From assembly GCA_965223755.1 (NCBI GenBank), contig CBDCXF010000002.1, positions 310,001 to 374,000 of the forward strand: DNA of 64,000 nt, in the 5' to 3' direction. Shown one piece after another: positions 1-7,839 of this stretch (position 1 is its first letter; the number at the start of each line of letters is the position of its first letter). The position numbers and the translations under genes were made by a program. This DNA comes from CBDCXF01 sp965223755 (GTDB taxonomy: Bacteria; Acidobacteriota; Thermoanaerobaculia; Multivoradales; JAHEKO01). Below the pieces are notes generated by a model. It did not search any database and was not told the origin of the DNA. It saw only the letters and a list, made by a program, of their open reading frames with translations.

Positions 1-839
1 GCTCCATTTGGCCACAGCAAGTAGCGAAAATCGAGGTGTTCGAAATCCCAGCCAGCCATCTTGGGCACAGAGATTCTGGCGCCTACAAAGGTGGTTTCGG
101 TGATTTGAGAATTGCTGAAATCTAAGTCTTGAAGCTCAGCCCCGTCAAACCCTCCATTGATGAACACACTTTCTTTGAATGAGGTGTCGCTTAAGCGAGC
201 CCCCGGAAAGAACAAGCCAACGCCCTGCGCTTGATAGAAATCGACTCTCTCAAGCTGAGCGTTCCCGAAGTTCAATTCCGAGAATTCAACATAGGAAAAA
301 TCGCAGCCTTTGCATGTGGTATACAAAAAGTTGACATTCGACAGAGTTCCTCTAAATCTGACGTTGTTGAGCCTCGCTTGCAAAAATGACACGTCTGCAA
401 TCATCGGTGCGTCGGATCTATTGCTCTCGCCGAAATCAACGTGATCAAGGCGAGCGTAGTCAAAGGTCGTGCCACCAGAGAGCACCACCCCTTTCGCGCT
501 AACGTTCGACAGATGCGCGCGGCTCAGGTCAACATTATTGAGTTCGGCCTCGTCAAAGACCGCGTAATCCAAGTGCACGACGGCACCAATCTCCGCGAGC
601 ACCGATACGTTCGTGAGTGTTTGGCCTGAGAGATTGACCGATCTAAGGTCCACGCTTTCTATGCCATCGATGCTTGCCTTAAGTTGATCGAAATAGGACT
701 TATCGTTCGTGTTGAGGGCGTAAACGAGTTCTTGAATCTCCTCGCTGGTCCAGGTACGCGACTGTGCGACCACGGCCTCGCCGACTCCCCAAGTAAATGC
801 GATAAACAACCCTGCAACAAAGGGTGACCTACCTGGCAA
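1..839 (-). CDS. secreted pentapeptide-repeat protein (3' end outside window)
   Basis: Reading the minus strand from a TTG at 839 gives a short hydrophobic signal-peptide-like start (VAGLFIAFTWGVGEAVVAQS). A non-repetitive stretch (TWTSEEIQELVYALNT) follows, then about 230 residues of pentapeptide repeats such as VDLRSVNLSGQTL, AELNNVDLSRAHL and AQLERVDFYQA. These should fold as a right-handed quadrilateral beta-helix. The frame has a TGA four codons upstream, so TTG 839 is the only start that keeps the signal peptide. It overlaps the stop codon of the ABC permease by 11 bases, which implies translational coupling. The ORF is still open at base 1, so the C-terminus is missing. A signal peptide argues for a periplasmic protein rather than a gyrase-protecting Qnr-type protein. 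Function unknown. Confidence 0.8.
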   Translation of the reverse strand, partial: MPGRSPFVAGLFIAFTWGVGEAVVAQSRTWTSEEIQELVYALNTNDKSYFDQLKASIDGIESVDLRSVNLSGQTLTNVSVLAEIGAVVHLDYAVFDEAELNNVDLSRAHLSNVSAKGVVLSGGTTFDYARLDHVDFGESNRSDAPMIADVSFLQARLNNVRFRGTLSNVNFLYTTCKGCDFSYVEFSELNFGNAQLERVDFYQAQGVGLFFPGARLSDTSFKESVFINGGFDGAELQDLDFSNSQITETTFVGARISVPKMAGWDFEHLDFRYLLWPNG

Positions 840-1602
840 TGTCGGGCCTCAATAGGATCTTCAGTGCGGTGCATGCCTTCTCCACCAATAAGTTCATGCA
901 CATTCCCCCGAGCCCCGCCACAAGAACAGCCGCATACAACAGGTCGTAGTTTGCTGAGTTGCTCGCTATCGTAATAACACGGCCTAGCCCTTCGGTCGCT
1001 CCTAACAACATCTCAAACGTTATTGAAAGGATAAGTGCTACTCCTGCCGAGACCTGGACTCCCGAAAGAAGACTCGGTAACACAGCCCTCGAATAGACGA
1101 ATTTGATCCTCGCTAGTATCGGTAAATCCAATGTTTCAAGCGAGTCTGTGGCCTCACGCGATAACGAATTCATTCCCTCAAGCGTGTTAATCAGTACAGG
1201 CCATACGCATCCGTACGCGACGACAAATAATTTCGAGCGAAGCCCAATGCCAAGACCTGCGGCTGCAACGTAGATCATCACAGACGAAGGCAATGGTCTA
1301 CCAAAGTCAACGAGTGGTCTAACCGCCGAGTGTACGAGTTCGCTTCGAGCCATGGTAACCGCTATGACCGGCCCAATCGCCAGTGCCAGAAAAAGACCTA
1401 GAAACGCAGTCGTCATTGTAGTCAGGAGCCCGAATAACAACGGACCTGGATCCTCTAGCAAGTGAACGAGAGCTCGCAACGGTGAGGAAAAGCCGATGCT
1501 ATTGATAGCGTCTGCGCGGAGAAGGAGTTCCCAAAGCGCAACAAATGAAAATACGCTCACGGTACCGACCGCAAATCGACGAGTTCGTCTCACGCTAGCC
1601 AT
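829..1602 (-). CDS. ABC transporter permease, NitT/TauT (SsuC/TauC-like) type
   Basis: A 257-aa integral membrane protein with about six hydrophobic segments (for example VSVFSFVALWELLL near the N-terminus and LLYAAVLVAGLGGMCMNLLV near the C-terminus). A binding-protein-dependent transport loop is present (EMLLGATEGLGRVI). Length and layout match BPD_transp_1 permeases that import sulfonates, nitrate, bicarbonate or thiamine precursors. The start overlaps the ATPase gene by 8 bases and the stop overlaps the pentapeptide gene, so all three are one transcript. Substrate cannot be assigned from sequence. The family call is firm from motif and context together with the adjacent ATPase and binding protein. 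Confidence 0.87.
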   Translation of the reverse strand: MASVRRTRRFAVGTVSVFSFVALWELLLRADAINSIGFSSPLRALVHLLEDPGPLLFGLLTTMTTAFLGLFLALAIGPVIAVTMARSELVHSAVRPLVDFGRPLPSSVMIYVAAAGLGIGLRSKLFVVAYGCVWPVLINTLEGMNSLSREATDSLETLDLPILARIKFVYSRAVLPSLLSGVQVSAGVALILSITFEMLLGATEGLGRVITIASNSANYDLLYAAVLVAGLGGMCMNLLVEKACTALKILLRPDIAR

Positions 1603-2413
1603 TCAAGTCGCTTCGGACTGGCGATTCCTTCGGATAGTCCATGTCTTCACGCAGGACACGATCTATTTCGGTTCGATACATAGCCCAGGCCTGTTCCCTA
1701 CTTGAAGCGAGCCTGTCTAGTGAACGGCCTTCTACTGGGGTCGGAAGCAGTGTAGTTCTTGGACTTTGTCCCGGCTGAAACAAAATGATGACGGAACTCG
1801 ACATCTCTACAGCCTGGTCGATGTCGTGAGTAACGAGCAAGATCGCCTGACCCCACTCTTGCCGTTGTTTCATAATTATTTGCTGCAGTCTTTTTCGGTT
1901 TACATAATCCAGTGACGCAAATGGCTCGTCCAAGACCAATAAGCCAGGCTTATTGACAAAGGACCGAGCCAACGCAATTCTTTGCTTCTGTCCTCCACTT
2001 AAGCCGTACAAGCCACGGTTGAGAAAAGATTCGCTTTGGCTCTCCTTCTCTAGGCCTGCCGAAGCTATTCGATCCCTAACAAGCCTCTTCAGAGCCGACT
2101 CTGACAGCGCTGGGCTAGCAGCAAGCGCTACGTTACGAAATACACTGAGCCATCCGAATAGGCTCTCATTGTAATTCTGAAAGACTGCAGCAAGATCTGG
2201 GTTCGAGGGTCGAACTTCATCCCCATCCCAGTTAACCTGACCTTCGTCGGGTCGAGATAATCCGAGAGCCAATCTCGCAATAGTGCTCTTTCCACGCCCT
2301 GATAGACCAACAAGAGAAGCAACCTCTCCACGTCTTACGAGAAATGAAAGATTGCGAACGACCTCGACGGGAGGGCTCGGGTAGGCAAAGCTTACTGCCT
2401 TGAACTCAAGCAC
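1595..2413 (-). CDS. ABC transporter ATP-binding protein, NitT/TauT type
   Basis: A 272-aa cytoplasmic ATPase that would power the adjacent permease. Visible motifs are Walker A GLSGRGKST (about residues 37-45), a Q-loop in AAVFQNYNE, the signature LSGGQKQR, Walker B LLVLDEPFASLD and the H-loop in LLVTHDID. The C-terminal tail after the H-loop is about 60 residues and carries no recognisable regulatory domain. It lies 5 bases downstream of the binding-protein gene and overlaps the permease gene by 8 bases. All catalytic motifs are intact, so the importer is probably functional. Confidence 0.92.
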   Translation of the reverse strand: MLEFKAVSFAYPSPPVEVVRNLSFLVRRGEVASLVGLSGRGKSTIARLALGLSRPDEGQVNWDGDEVRPSNPDLAAVFQNYNESLFGWLSVFRNVALAASPALSESALKRLVRDRIASAGLEKESQSESFLNRGLYGLSGGQKQRIALARSFVNKPGLLVLDEPFASLDYVNRKRLQQIIMKQRQEWGQAILLVTHDIDQAVEMSSSVIILFQPGQSPRTTLLPTPVEGRSLDRLASSREQAWAMYRTEIDRVLREDMDYPKESPVRSDLNG

Positions 2414-2418
2414 TATAC

Positions 2419-3372
2419 CTAGTCGAGGGGGTTTCTCAATAGCTCACTTGCAGCGATCTCTCGTTCAATCCAGCCGCGTAACATCAACTCCTCAACGACT
2501 TTCGATATAGCTTCCGGAGCCACATTACTCTCTAGAAGTGGCAGGCCAACCGAGGGCAGCAAGTCTTTGGGAATTTTTGTGAACTTCCCTATGATGCTTC
2601 TCGACTCGCTTGGGTAGTCATGAATATATTGAGTCGCCTCGTCGAAAGCCTGTACAAATCTCGCCGCCAGATCTGGGTTGCTATCGATCCATTCCTCATA
2701 GGTGACGTAGGTTGCCACGAGCGCCTTGTCCTCAAGGGCCAAGTATTGATTTGCGAGAACGCGTGCCTTGCCTGACGAAACGGCCAAGCTTATGAATGGC
2801 TCGACCGTGGAAATTGCGTCAACTTCCCCTTTTTCAAGTACCGTGTTCATCACCGGGAACGGCACTGGCCTCAAAATGACAGCTTCGTCCTGCAGCCCAA
2901 AGCCATCTAGATAACGTTTCAGCATTAGTTCTTCGATGTTTCGCAGGGTATTGACTGCAACAGTTTTACCTTCAAGGTCAGCACCAGACTCAATAACAGA
3001 CTCCGCCTTAACCAAAATTGCGTGGTTGATGTTTGCCGGCGTTTCATAGGAGGCTCCCGCAAGAGCGACAAAACGCATACCTTGGGCATGAAACAAAGTT
3101 AGCGAGACCACGTTTGAGAACCCGATGTCTACGCCATTGGGCCCTAGGACCTCCAAGATCTTCGCTCCACCCGCCATAGGAATAAGTTCGAGTTCTATGT
3201 TGCGCTGGGTGAAAAAGCCGCGATCAATTCCGACGTACAGTTGTGCGACCTCAGCGATCGGGATGATCCCTACGCGTATTCGGTCGACCTGAGTTTCTTC
3301 CGTTTTCGAAGAACCGCATCCGAACAAAGCAGCACATGCCAACGCCACGCAGAACACCTCGTGTTTTTTCAT
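2419..3372 (-). CDS. ABC transporter substrate-binding lipoprotein (NMT1/SsuA-like)
   Basis: A 317-aa lipoprotein: the N-terminus MKKHEVFCVALACAALFGCG ends in a lipobox (LFGC), so it should be anchored in the periplasm. The mature part begins with RIRVGIIPIAEVAQLYVGID and GFFTQRNIELELIPMAGG, the usual opening of NMT1/SsuA solute-binding proteins. A GVDIGFSNVVSL region and an ALVATYVTYEEWIDSNPDL region follow, both typical of this fold. The gene starts inside the upstream 151-aa gene (ATGA overlap 3369-3372), tying the unknown protein to the importer. The ligand is unknown; aliphatic sulfonates, nitrate and pyrimidine-type ligands all occur in this family. Confidence 0.88.
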   Translation of the reverse strand: MKKHEVFCVALACAALFGCGSSKTEETQVDRIRVGIIPIAEVAQLYVGIDRGFFTQRNIELELIPMAGGAKILEVLGPNGVDIGFSNVVSLTLFHAQGMRFVALAGASYETPANINHAILVKAESVIESGADLEGKTVAVNTLRNIEELMLKRYLDGFGLQDEAVILRPVPFPVMNTVLEKGEVDAISTVEPFISLAVSSGKARVLANQYLALEDKALVATYVTYEEWIDSNPDLAARFVQAFDEATQYIHDYPSESRSIIGKFTKIPKDLLPSVGLPLLESNVAPEAISKVVEELMLRGWIEREIAASELLRNPLD

Positions 3373-3824
3373 GATTCGACGTCCTTTGCTACCAATAGGG
3401 GTAAGAAATGATAGCCAAAGCTCGAGTACAGCATCATCGCGACCTCCACAGAACGCGACGAATGAATTGCCTGAAAGGTCGAGGCCGGGTGTCGCAGAGC
3501 CTGGTTGTCAAAATAGTCGTTCACCAGCAGAACCTTTTTTATCGAATGGCGGATGCACTTGTCGTGAGCAATAGAAAGGCGTGCTGCGAACTGATCTGGT
3601 GTTGACATAAAAACAACCAGAATCTCCTTTGGCTCTTCGTCGGTTCCGGGCAAACAGCTGATTACCTCTGTGAGATTTTCCAACACATATCGTGGGGGAG
3701 GTTGCTTAAATGAGTAACGTTCTGACAAAGAAGCTGGAAGATAGTCTTCTTGTTCGAATTCTTCTGCAGCCCACTCAAACATCCGATAGGCTGCTTCTGC
3801 CTGCTCAGTTGTTTCAACTTGCAA
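3369..3824 (-). CDS. hypothetical protein coupled to the ABC importer
   Basis: A 151-aa soluble acidic protein from a TTG start. I recognise no family. It has an alternating strand/helix pattern (KEILVVFMSTPDQFAARLSI, KKVLLVNDYF, VEVAMMLYSSFGYHFLPLLV), so an alpha/beta fold is likely, and no signal peptide. Its ATGA overlap with the binding-protein gene shows coupled translation. The same frame stays open upstream of the TTG for at least 16 codons (EATIRGDAIALVIDWLQVE), which look more protein-like than the annotated start. The true N-terminus may therefore lie further upstream and be cut off by a frameshift near 3870. Confidence 0.6.
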   Translation of the reverse strand: MQVETTEQAEAAYRMFEWAAEEFEQEDYLPASLSERYSFKQPPPRYVLENLTEVISCLPGTDEEPKEILVVFMSTPDQFAARLSIAHDKCIRHSIKKVLLVNDYFDNQALRHPASTFQAIHSSRSVEVAMMLYSSFGYHFLPLLVAKDVES

Positions 3825-4053
3825 CCAGTCGATAACTAGTGCAATTGCGTCGCCACGAATGGTGGCCTCCTTCCAAGTGCTTCGCCACGAACAACACGGC
3901 GCACTCTGTCGAATTCCGCGCCATTGTCACCAACTCTAGGTTGAAAGTCAAACTCTTTGTCTCGACCTCCATCATGACGGCATCGGCCAATCTGCGAGCA
4001 TGCAGTTGTTGCGGAGAAGACCATCTCTTGAGCCGCGCATCCTTCTTTTGTTC
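3814..4053 (-). pseudogene. possible frameshifted 5' part of the 151-aa gene
   Basis: A 79-codon open frame follows a TAA at 4054-4056 and reads, among others, LADAVMMEVETKSLTF and ARNSTECAVLFVAKHLEG. These look like real coding sequence with hydrophobic-strand periodicity. After KHLEG the protein-like signal moves to the next frame (EATIRGDAIALVIDWLQ), which runs straight into the 151-aa protein. A single one-base shift around 3865-3875 would join the two into one protein of about 220 residues. This could be a genuine mutation, a sequencing error or coincidence. There is no other candidate gene here. Confidence 0.3.
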
Positions 4054-4130
4054 TTAAGTTGGCACCTCTTTGATTCTTCGGTATGCGCTCTTCCACCACA
4101 CTTTTACGCAATACCGTCGTCGAAAAGCCT

Positions 4131-4523
4131 CTAGTACCTGTCTCCTCCCACCAACTTGTGTTCCAACATGTCGGCTGTCGTCGTAACAAGTTTCAATGGC
4201 CGCTCAAATTCATTCAGATCTAAATTCTCCAAGGGCACTGCGTGTCTGAACGTGACGTGGTCCCCAACGGCTCCGACGCCGCCGCAGACCGTGTCTTCAA
4301 TTTCCCTTAGGAGTGGTACAAGTGGAACATCCTCAAGAGGACCAAAGGGCGACTCAATCTGCACCCACTCTTCCTTTCCCTCCATCAAGACCATGTGCTT
4401 GAGGACCACCATTTGCGAACGCCCTCCCGGAACCTCAAACAACATCATGATCAAGCCTTTGCTCTCTTGAGCAACTTTGTAACGCGATGCCACGTGTCGC
4501 CTAATATTCGCCCAGCTACTCAT
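4131..4523 (-). CDS. YbjN / type III secretion chaperone-like (CesT-fold) protein
   Basis: A 130-aa protein. The ATG at 4523 is preceded by a strong ribosome-binding site (AGGAGGTG, 4 bases upstream), so it is preferred over the in-frame GTG at 4562. The sequence opens with SSWANIRRHVASRYKV and continues with strand pairs (GLIMMLFEVP, RSQMVVLKHMVL, WVQIESPFG). It ends in LKLVTTTADMLEHKLVGGD. This pattern resembles YbjN/CesT-like small domains that bind partner proteins. The resemblance is by eye, so the family call is tentative. It belongs to the same minus-strand run as the GYF_2-like protein and the ABC importer. Confidence 0.55.
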   Translation of the reverse strand: MSSWANIRRHVASRYKVAQESKGLIMMLFEVPGGRSQMVVLKHMVLMEGKEEWVQIESPFGPLEDVPLVPLLREIEDTVCGGVGAVGDHVTFRHAVPLENLDLNEFERPLKLVTTTADMLEHKLVGGDRY

Positions 4524-4589
4524 ATTCACCTCCTGGTTTTTTTCTCCGTGTCTTGCTCTCAAGTGCGATGAAACGAGGTTATTACTTGC

Positions 4590-4715
4590 CTAGAGGAGCG
4601 GTAGCCTTTTCTTGACTCTCAGTGCTCGACTGGAATTTCCCCAGCGTTTCCTAGCAGCTCGTATGGCCACTACGGGTGGCTTTCTCTCTTCATCACAGAG
4701 CTGATACATCTCCAT
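4590..4715 (-). CDS. possible basic microprotein (41 aa)
   Basis: A 41-aa frame beginning MEMYQLCDEERKPPVV and ending in a lysine/arginine-rich tail (RALRVKKRLPLL). No ribosome-binding site precedes ATG 4715. A good one (GGAGAG) precedes an ATG at 4744 in another frame, whose product MSEDATTYLAWRC stops after 24 residues. A one-base shift near 4725-4735 would fuse the two. Real coding is plausible because of the coupled position just after the GYF_2-like gene, but it is unproven. Confidence 0.3.
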   Translation of the reverse strand: MEMYQLCDEERKPPVVAIRAARKRWGNSSRALRVKKRLPLL

Positions 4716-4748
4716 GCCAGGTATGTCGTCGCGTCCTCAGACATCTGA

Positions 4749-5336
4749 TCACTCTCCATTCAGTTCCCTAGCTCGCAGTGCCGCTACCAAGTGTTCTCGT
4801 TTCCTGTCGCAGAAGGCGAGAAAAAACTTGCGCCTGACCACGAGTCGAATCGCCAGTGGCAACCGCTCGTGAACTTTGCTGAACGACGCCTCAAAGAGGT
4901 CCTTGCTCTCAAGCCCGCGCCGGACTGTGGGCAGAGCTGAACTCAGCATGAACCGCTGGATCTTTGGCCACTGAGTCTCTAGCATCGCATAGGCTTTTTC
5001 GTTTGCAGTCGCAGCTGCGCGTGAAGTTGTTTCGGAAGCAGATACGGCCTTCGATGCTGCCGAGGACATGACCTGCTTAGCCTTCACCCGAGCGTCCGTG
5101 ACGAGCTCCGACTGGGCATCGAAGCCCGCCGCCTTCTCTGTGGCGGTCCGAACAAGCTTGCGGAACCCACGAGCGCCCTTGGGGAACTCGCCAAAAACGG
5201 GGTGCTTGTCGCATTCCATCCATTCGTTCCCGTGACTTACTAGCGTCGAGGGGCAGACTTGTTCTCGAATTTCTCGTTCCGAGTAAGGGCCCTCAGGTTG
5301 GCCTTCTCGGAGGATCCAAAACCTAAGTCCGCTCAC
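4749..5336 (-). CDS. GYF_2/DUF4339-like domain protein
   Basis: A 195-aa protein from a GTG start; a TAG lies four codons upstream in frame. Residues 4-50 (FWILREGQPEGPYSEREIRE, then STLVSHGNEWMECDKHPVF) match the GYF_2/DUF4339 pattern W..R.G...GPYS..E...., then TLV...W. These domains bind peptides and are often fused to membrane or DnaJ-like modules. The middle (about 65-125) is alanine/lysine-rich and probably helical or coiled coil (VKAKQVMSSAASKAVSASE). The C-terminal 70 residues are basic and helical, with no family recognised. There is no membrane segment or signal peptide. It sits between the zinc-ribbon microprotein and the CesT-like gene. Confidence 0.6.
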   Translation of the reverse strand: MSGLRFWILREGQPEGPYSEREIREQVCPSTLVSHGNEWMECDKHPVFGEFPKGARGFRKLVRTATEKAAGFDAQSELVTDARVKAKQVMSSAASKAVSASETTSRAAATANEKAYAMLETQWPKIQRFMLSSALPTVRRGLESKDLFEASFSKVHERLPLAIRLVVRRKFFLAFCDRKREHLVAALRARELNGE

Positions 5337-5385
5337 TTGCCAGACTTGCTAGCGATTCCAAAACGTTGCCTGACTGACGATGTCT

Positions 5386-5547
5386 CTACCGTCCCACTAA
5401 GAACTTGTAGCGACAGCCAGGGCAGGAATTTCCCTTTTTGCCATGCCTACTGCACCACCAAGCACCACATTTTGGGCACCTCGCGAATATCCTTCCGCTT
5501 CTATTAGTAGCTCCACATCCGGACGCCGCGCATTGAATCACTGCCAT
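5386..5547 (-). CDS. zinc-ribbon microprotein (53 aa)
   Basis: A 53-aa ORF from ATG 5547 with a GGAG ribosome-binding site 7 bases upstream. The protein contains eight cysteines in paired knuckles: C6 and C11, CPKC (24-27), C32 and CPGC (42-45), with a histidine at 35. This suggests one or two zinc-binding ribbons. It is basic and ends at a TAG 49 bases before the GYF_2-like start. First gene of the leftward operon and probably co-transcribed. A nucleic-acid- or protein-binding adaptor role is likely; nothing more specific can be said. Confidence 0.6.
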   Translation of the reverse strand: MAVIQCAASGCGATNRSGRIFARCPKCGAWWCSRHGKKGNSCPGCRYKFLVGR

Positions 5548-5586
5548 TTCGCTTCTCCTCGGTACATTAGGTATTGCCCGACATCA

Positions 5587-5608
5587 AGTTTGGTACCACG
5601 ACCAAACT
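5587..5608. promoter_or_regulatory. inverted repeat between divergent operons
   Basis: Two 8-base arms, AGTTTGGT and ACCAAACT, are separated by ACCACG. The repeat lies 40 bases before the zinc-ribbon start and 143 bases before the aminotransferase start, so it could be a shared operator. The intergenic stretch 5548-5750 holds no other feature I can support. Confidence 0.4.
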
Positions 5609-5750
5609 AGAATCCGTTCCGCTGCAAGAATCGCCGCTAATGTATCAGAAGATACGCGCAGTTGTCACTTGAACGCCACGCTCGCCGATTCGGCCAGGCA
5701 TCGCTGCCCCGCGACTTCACGTATCTAGAGTCCTCGATTACCATCCACCC

Positions 5751-6941
5751 ATGCCCCTCCCCCCCTCCTTCGCTACCGCCATCACTAACGTCACTGGTTC
5801 CGTTTACACCACCCTCGCAAAAAAACTCGCCAACCATAAAGGCGAGGTGTACTCCTTCCACGTCGGCGACACCTGGATGGAGCCCGCGGAGGGATGTCGG
5901 ATGGAGGATTTGCGGGTCGAGGAGTTCCCGGGGATGCACCGTTACACAGCGCCACAGGGGCATCCGGAGTTGCTGTCGACGCTGCGGGAGGAGTTGGGAC
6001 GGCGGCATGAATGGGATCTGTCGCGAGACCAGATTCTGATCGCCGCGGGGGCGACGGGGGCGTTGGGGGCGGTGGCGGGAGCGATCCTGGATCCAGGCGA
6101 CGAGGTGCTGTTGGCGGCGCCGTACTGGCCGCTGATCGCCGGCATCGTGCGCTCGTTTCGCGGGGTGTCGGTGCCGGTGCCGATCTTCGCGCCGCGGCTA
6201 TCTGGGGACGACATCATCGCCGCGCTGGAAACGGCGACCACCGACAAGACGGTGGCGGTGTACTGGAACACCCCCAACAACCCTTCGGGCATGGCGCTGA
6301 CCGCGGACGAGGTGGCGGCGATTTGCGCCTGGGCACAGGGCCGCAATCTCTGGATCCTGGCAGACGAGGTGTACGAGGCCTATCAGTTTGCAGATGAGGT
6401 CGGGCCGGCCTTCAGTCTCGCCCCCGAGCGCACCTTTTCGACCCATTCGTTTTCCAAAACCTACGGTATGGCAGGCAATCGTTGCGGCTACGTGGTTGGC
6501 CCTGGTAGGGCCATTTCAGCCGCGCGCAAGATCAGCACTCACACCTTCTATTCGACGCCAACGGCATCGCAGCTTGCGGCGACCCGCACTTTGACTTTGC
6601 CGGCAGCGTTCGAGTGGGTGGACTCGGCCCGGGCCAAATACCAGGAGGTGGGCTCCCGCTGCGCCGAGATGCTGGGAGTTCCGGCGCCGCAGGGGTCGAC
6701 ATTTCTGTTTGTGGACGTCGGCGATTGTTTAGGTGACACGGATTCAGCCGATAACGGCCCCAAAACGGGCCTGAATGCCCTGCTGGAAGATCTGGCGGAC
6801 CTTGGCCTGTTCCTCGCGCCCGGACCCAGCTTCGGTCCCTATCCGCACCACGTGCGCATGTGCTTCACGGCGACGCCACCGGACGTCACTCTGCGCGGCT
6901 GCGAAATCCTCGCCCGCGAGTTGGATCGACGGCGCAGCTAG
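5751..6941 (+). CDS. PLP-dependent aminotransferase, class I/II
   Basis: A 396-aa fold-type I aminotransferase. Recognisable are the cofactor-binding segment AAGATGALGAVAG (about 98-110), the substrate/PLP motif YWNTPNNPSG (about 171-180) and the aspartate of LADEVYEAYQF. The Schiff-base lysine lies in THSFSKTYGMAGNRCGYV, and the C-terminal arginine in HHVRMCFT. Length is normal for aspartate/aromatic/alanine-type enzymes, so amino-acid or keto-acid transamination is expected; the substrate is not predictable. It stands alone on the plus strand and converges on the nitrilase-like gene 19 bases downstream. The local GC content rises sharply at its 5' end compared with the preceding operon. Confidence 0.85.
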   Translation: MPLPPSFATAITNVTGSVYTTLAKKLANHKGEVYSFHVGDTWMEPAEGCRMEDLRVEEFPGMHRYTAPQGHPELLSTLREELGRRHEWDLSRDQILIAAGATGALGAVAGAILDPGDEVLLAAPYWPLIAGIVRSFRGVSVPVPIFAPRLSGDDIIAALETATTDKTVAVYWNTPNNPSGMALTADEVAAICAWAQGRNLWILADEVYEAYQFADEVGPAFSLAPERTFSTHSFSKTYGMAGNRCGYVVGPGRAISAARKISTHTFYSTPTASQLAATRTLTLPAAFEWVDSARAKYQEVGSRCAEMLGVPAPQGSTFLFVDVGDCLGDTDSADNGPKTGLNALLEDLADLGLFLAPGPSFGPYPHHVRMCFTATPPDVTLRGCEILARELDRRRS

Positions 6942-6959
6942 CCCCGATCAAAGGGTGTA

Positions 6960-7805
6960 TTAAAGACCCGTATTGGCGCGGTGTTGCTGCACCGGGATGG
7001 CCCGGCGCACTTTGGCAACCTGGTCGAGATCGAGGTCGGCGGCAATCCAACCCACACCATCTGCGATCTCAGCCACCACTGCGCCCCAAGGATCCACGAT
7101 CATCGAGTGGCCGTGGCTGTGGCGCAGTCCCTGGTCGTCGTGGCGTCCGGTCTGCGCCGGGGCCAACCACCAACACTGGGTTTCAATTGCTCGCGCACGA
7201 ATCAAGGGCCGCCAATGGTCTTTGCCGGTGCGGGCGGTGAAAGCCGAAGGAAGGGCAATGACGTTGGCGCCCCCATTAGGAGAATTCGTAGCTACCTGGG
7301 CGCGGAAGAGTTCGCCAAAACGTAAGTCGTAGCAAACCGACATCCCCAGCCGCAGGTCATCACCGATTCCGGCGACGACGACTTCCCGTCCCGGCGCCAC
7401 GGTGTCGGATTCCATGAAACGCACCCTCTCTTCTTGCCCTTCGTCGGCGATGTCGACATCGAAGAGATGGATCTTGCGGTAGACGGCGACCCTGCTGCCA
7501 TCCGGCGCGTAGAGAACGGAGGTGTTGTAGCAGTGGTTGGAATCGGGCCCGACTTCGTTGAAGGATCCGAGGAGGAAGTAGACGCCCAAGTCCGCGGCGA
7601 GCGCAGCGAATCGGCTGGCAGTGGGACCGTCGAGGGGCTCGGCCGTGGCGACTTTCTGTTCGTGCGGACCGAGAAAGTTGGTGTTTTCCGGGGTGGTGAT
7701 CAGAAGCGCGCCGTCGGCTGCCGCTTCCCGCGCGCAGGTCTCGACTTGCTGCCAATTGGCTTCACGATCGGAGGTGCAGTTGAGTTGGATGACGGCGGCG
7801 CGCAC
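6960..7805 (-). CDS. carbon-nitrogen hydrolase, Nit1/deaminated-glutathione amidase type
   Basis: A 281-aa nitrilase-superfamily amidase with the complete Glu-Lys-Cys triad. E is in TTPENTNFLG, K in YRKIHLFDVDI and C in GMSVCYDLRFGELFR. The phrase CYDLRFGELFR is characteristic of the Nit1/Nit2 branch, whose members hydrolyse deaminated glutathione or omega-amides such as alpha-ketoglutaramate. I choose GTG 7805 (VRAAVIQLNCTSD), where family similarity begins; the in-frame extension upstream is encoded by the dispersed intergenic repeat. It converges with the aminotransferase. An omega-amidase next to a transaminase would be a sensible metabolite-repair pair, but that pairing is inference. Confidence 0.8.
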   Translation of the reverse strand: MRAAVIQLNCTSDREANWQQVETCAREAAADGALLITTPENTNFLGPHEQKVATAEPLDGPTASRFAALAADLGVYFLLGSFNEVGPDSNHCYNTSVLYAPDGSRVAVYRKIHLFDVDIADEGQEERVRFMESDTVAPGREVVVAGIGDDLRLGMSVCYDLRFGELFRAQVATNSPNGGANVIALPSAFTARTGKDHWRPLIRARAIETQCWWLAPAQTGRHDDQGLRHSHGHSMIVDPWGAVVAEIADGVGWIAADLDLDQVAKVRRAIPVQQHRANTGL

Positions 7806-7839
7806 GGAGCGAGGATACACCCTGCCAAGAGAGTCGTTT

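Noticed and set aside
3836..4189. 117-codon minus-strand frame beginning MLRRQPTCWNTSWWEE
   Set aside because: Composition is not protein-like, and it overlaps the CesT-like gene end. A different frame in the same stretch looks more like coding sequence.
5751..6941. Aminotransferase as ureidoglycine-glyoxylate aminotransferase of the purine pathway
   Set aside because: That enzyme is of the class V fold-type I branch. This one has class I/II motifs and lies away from the urate genes.
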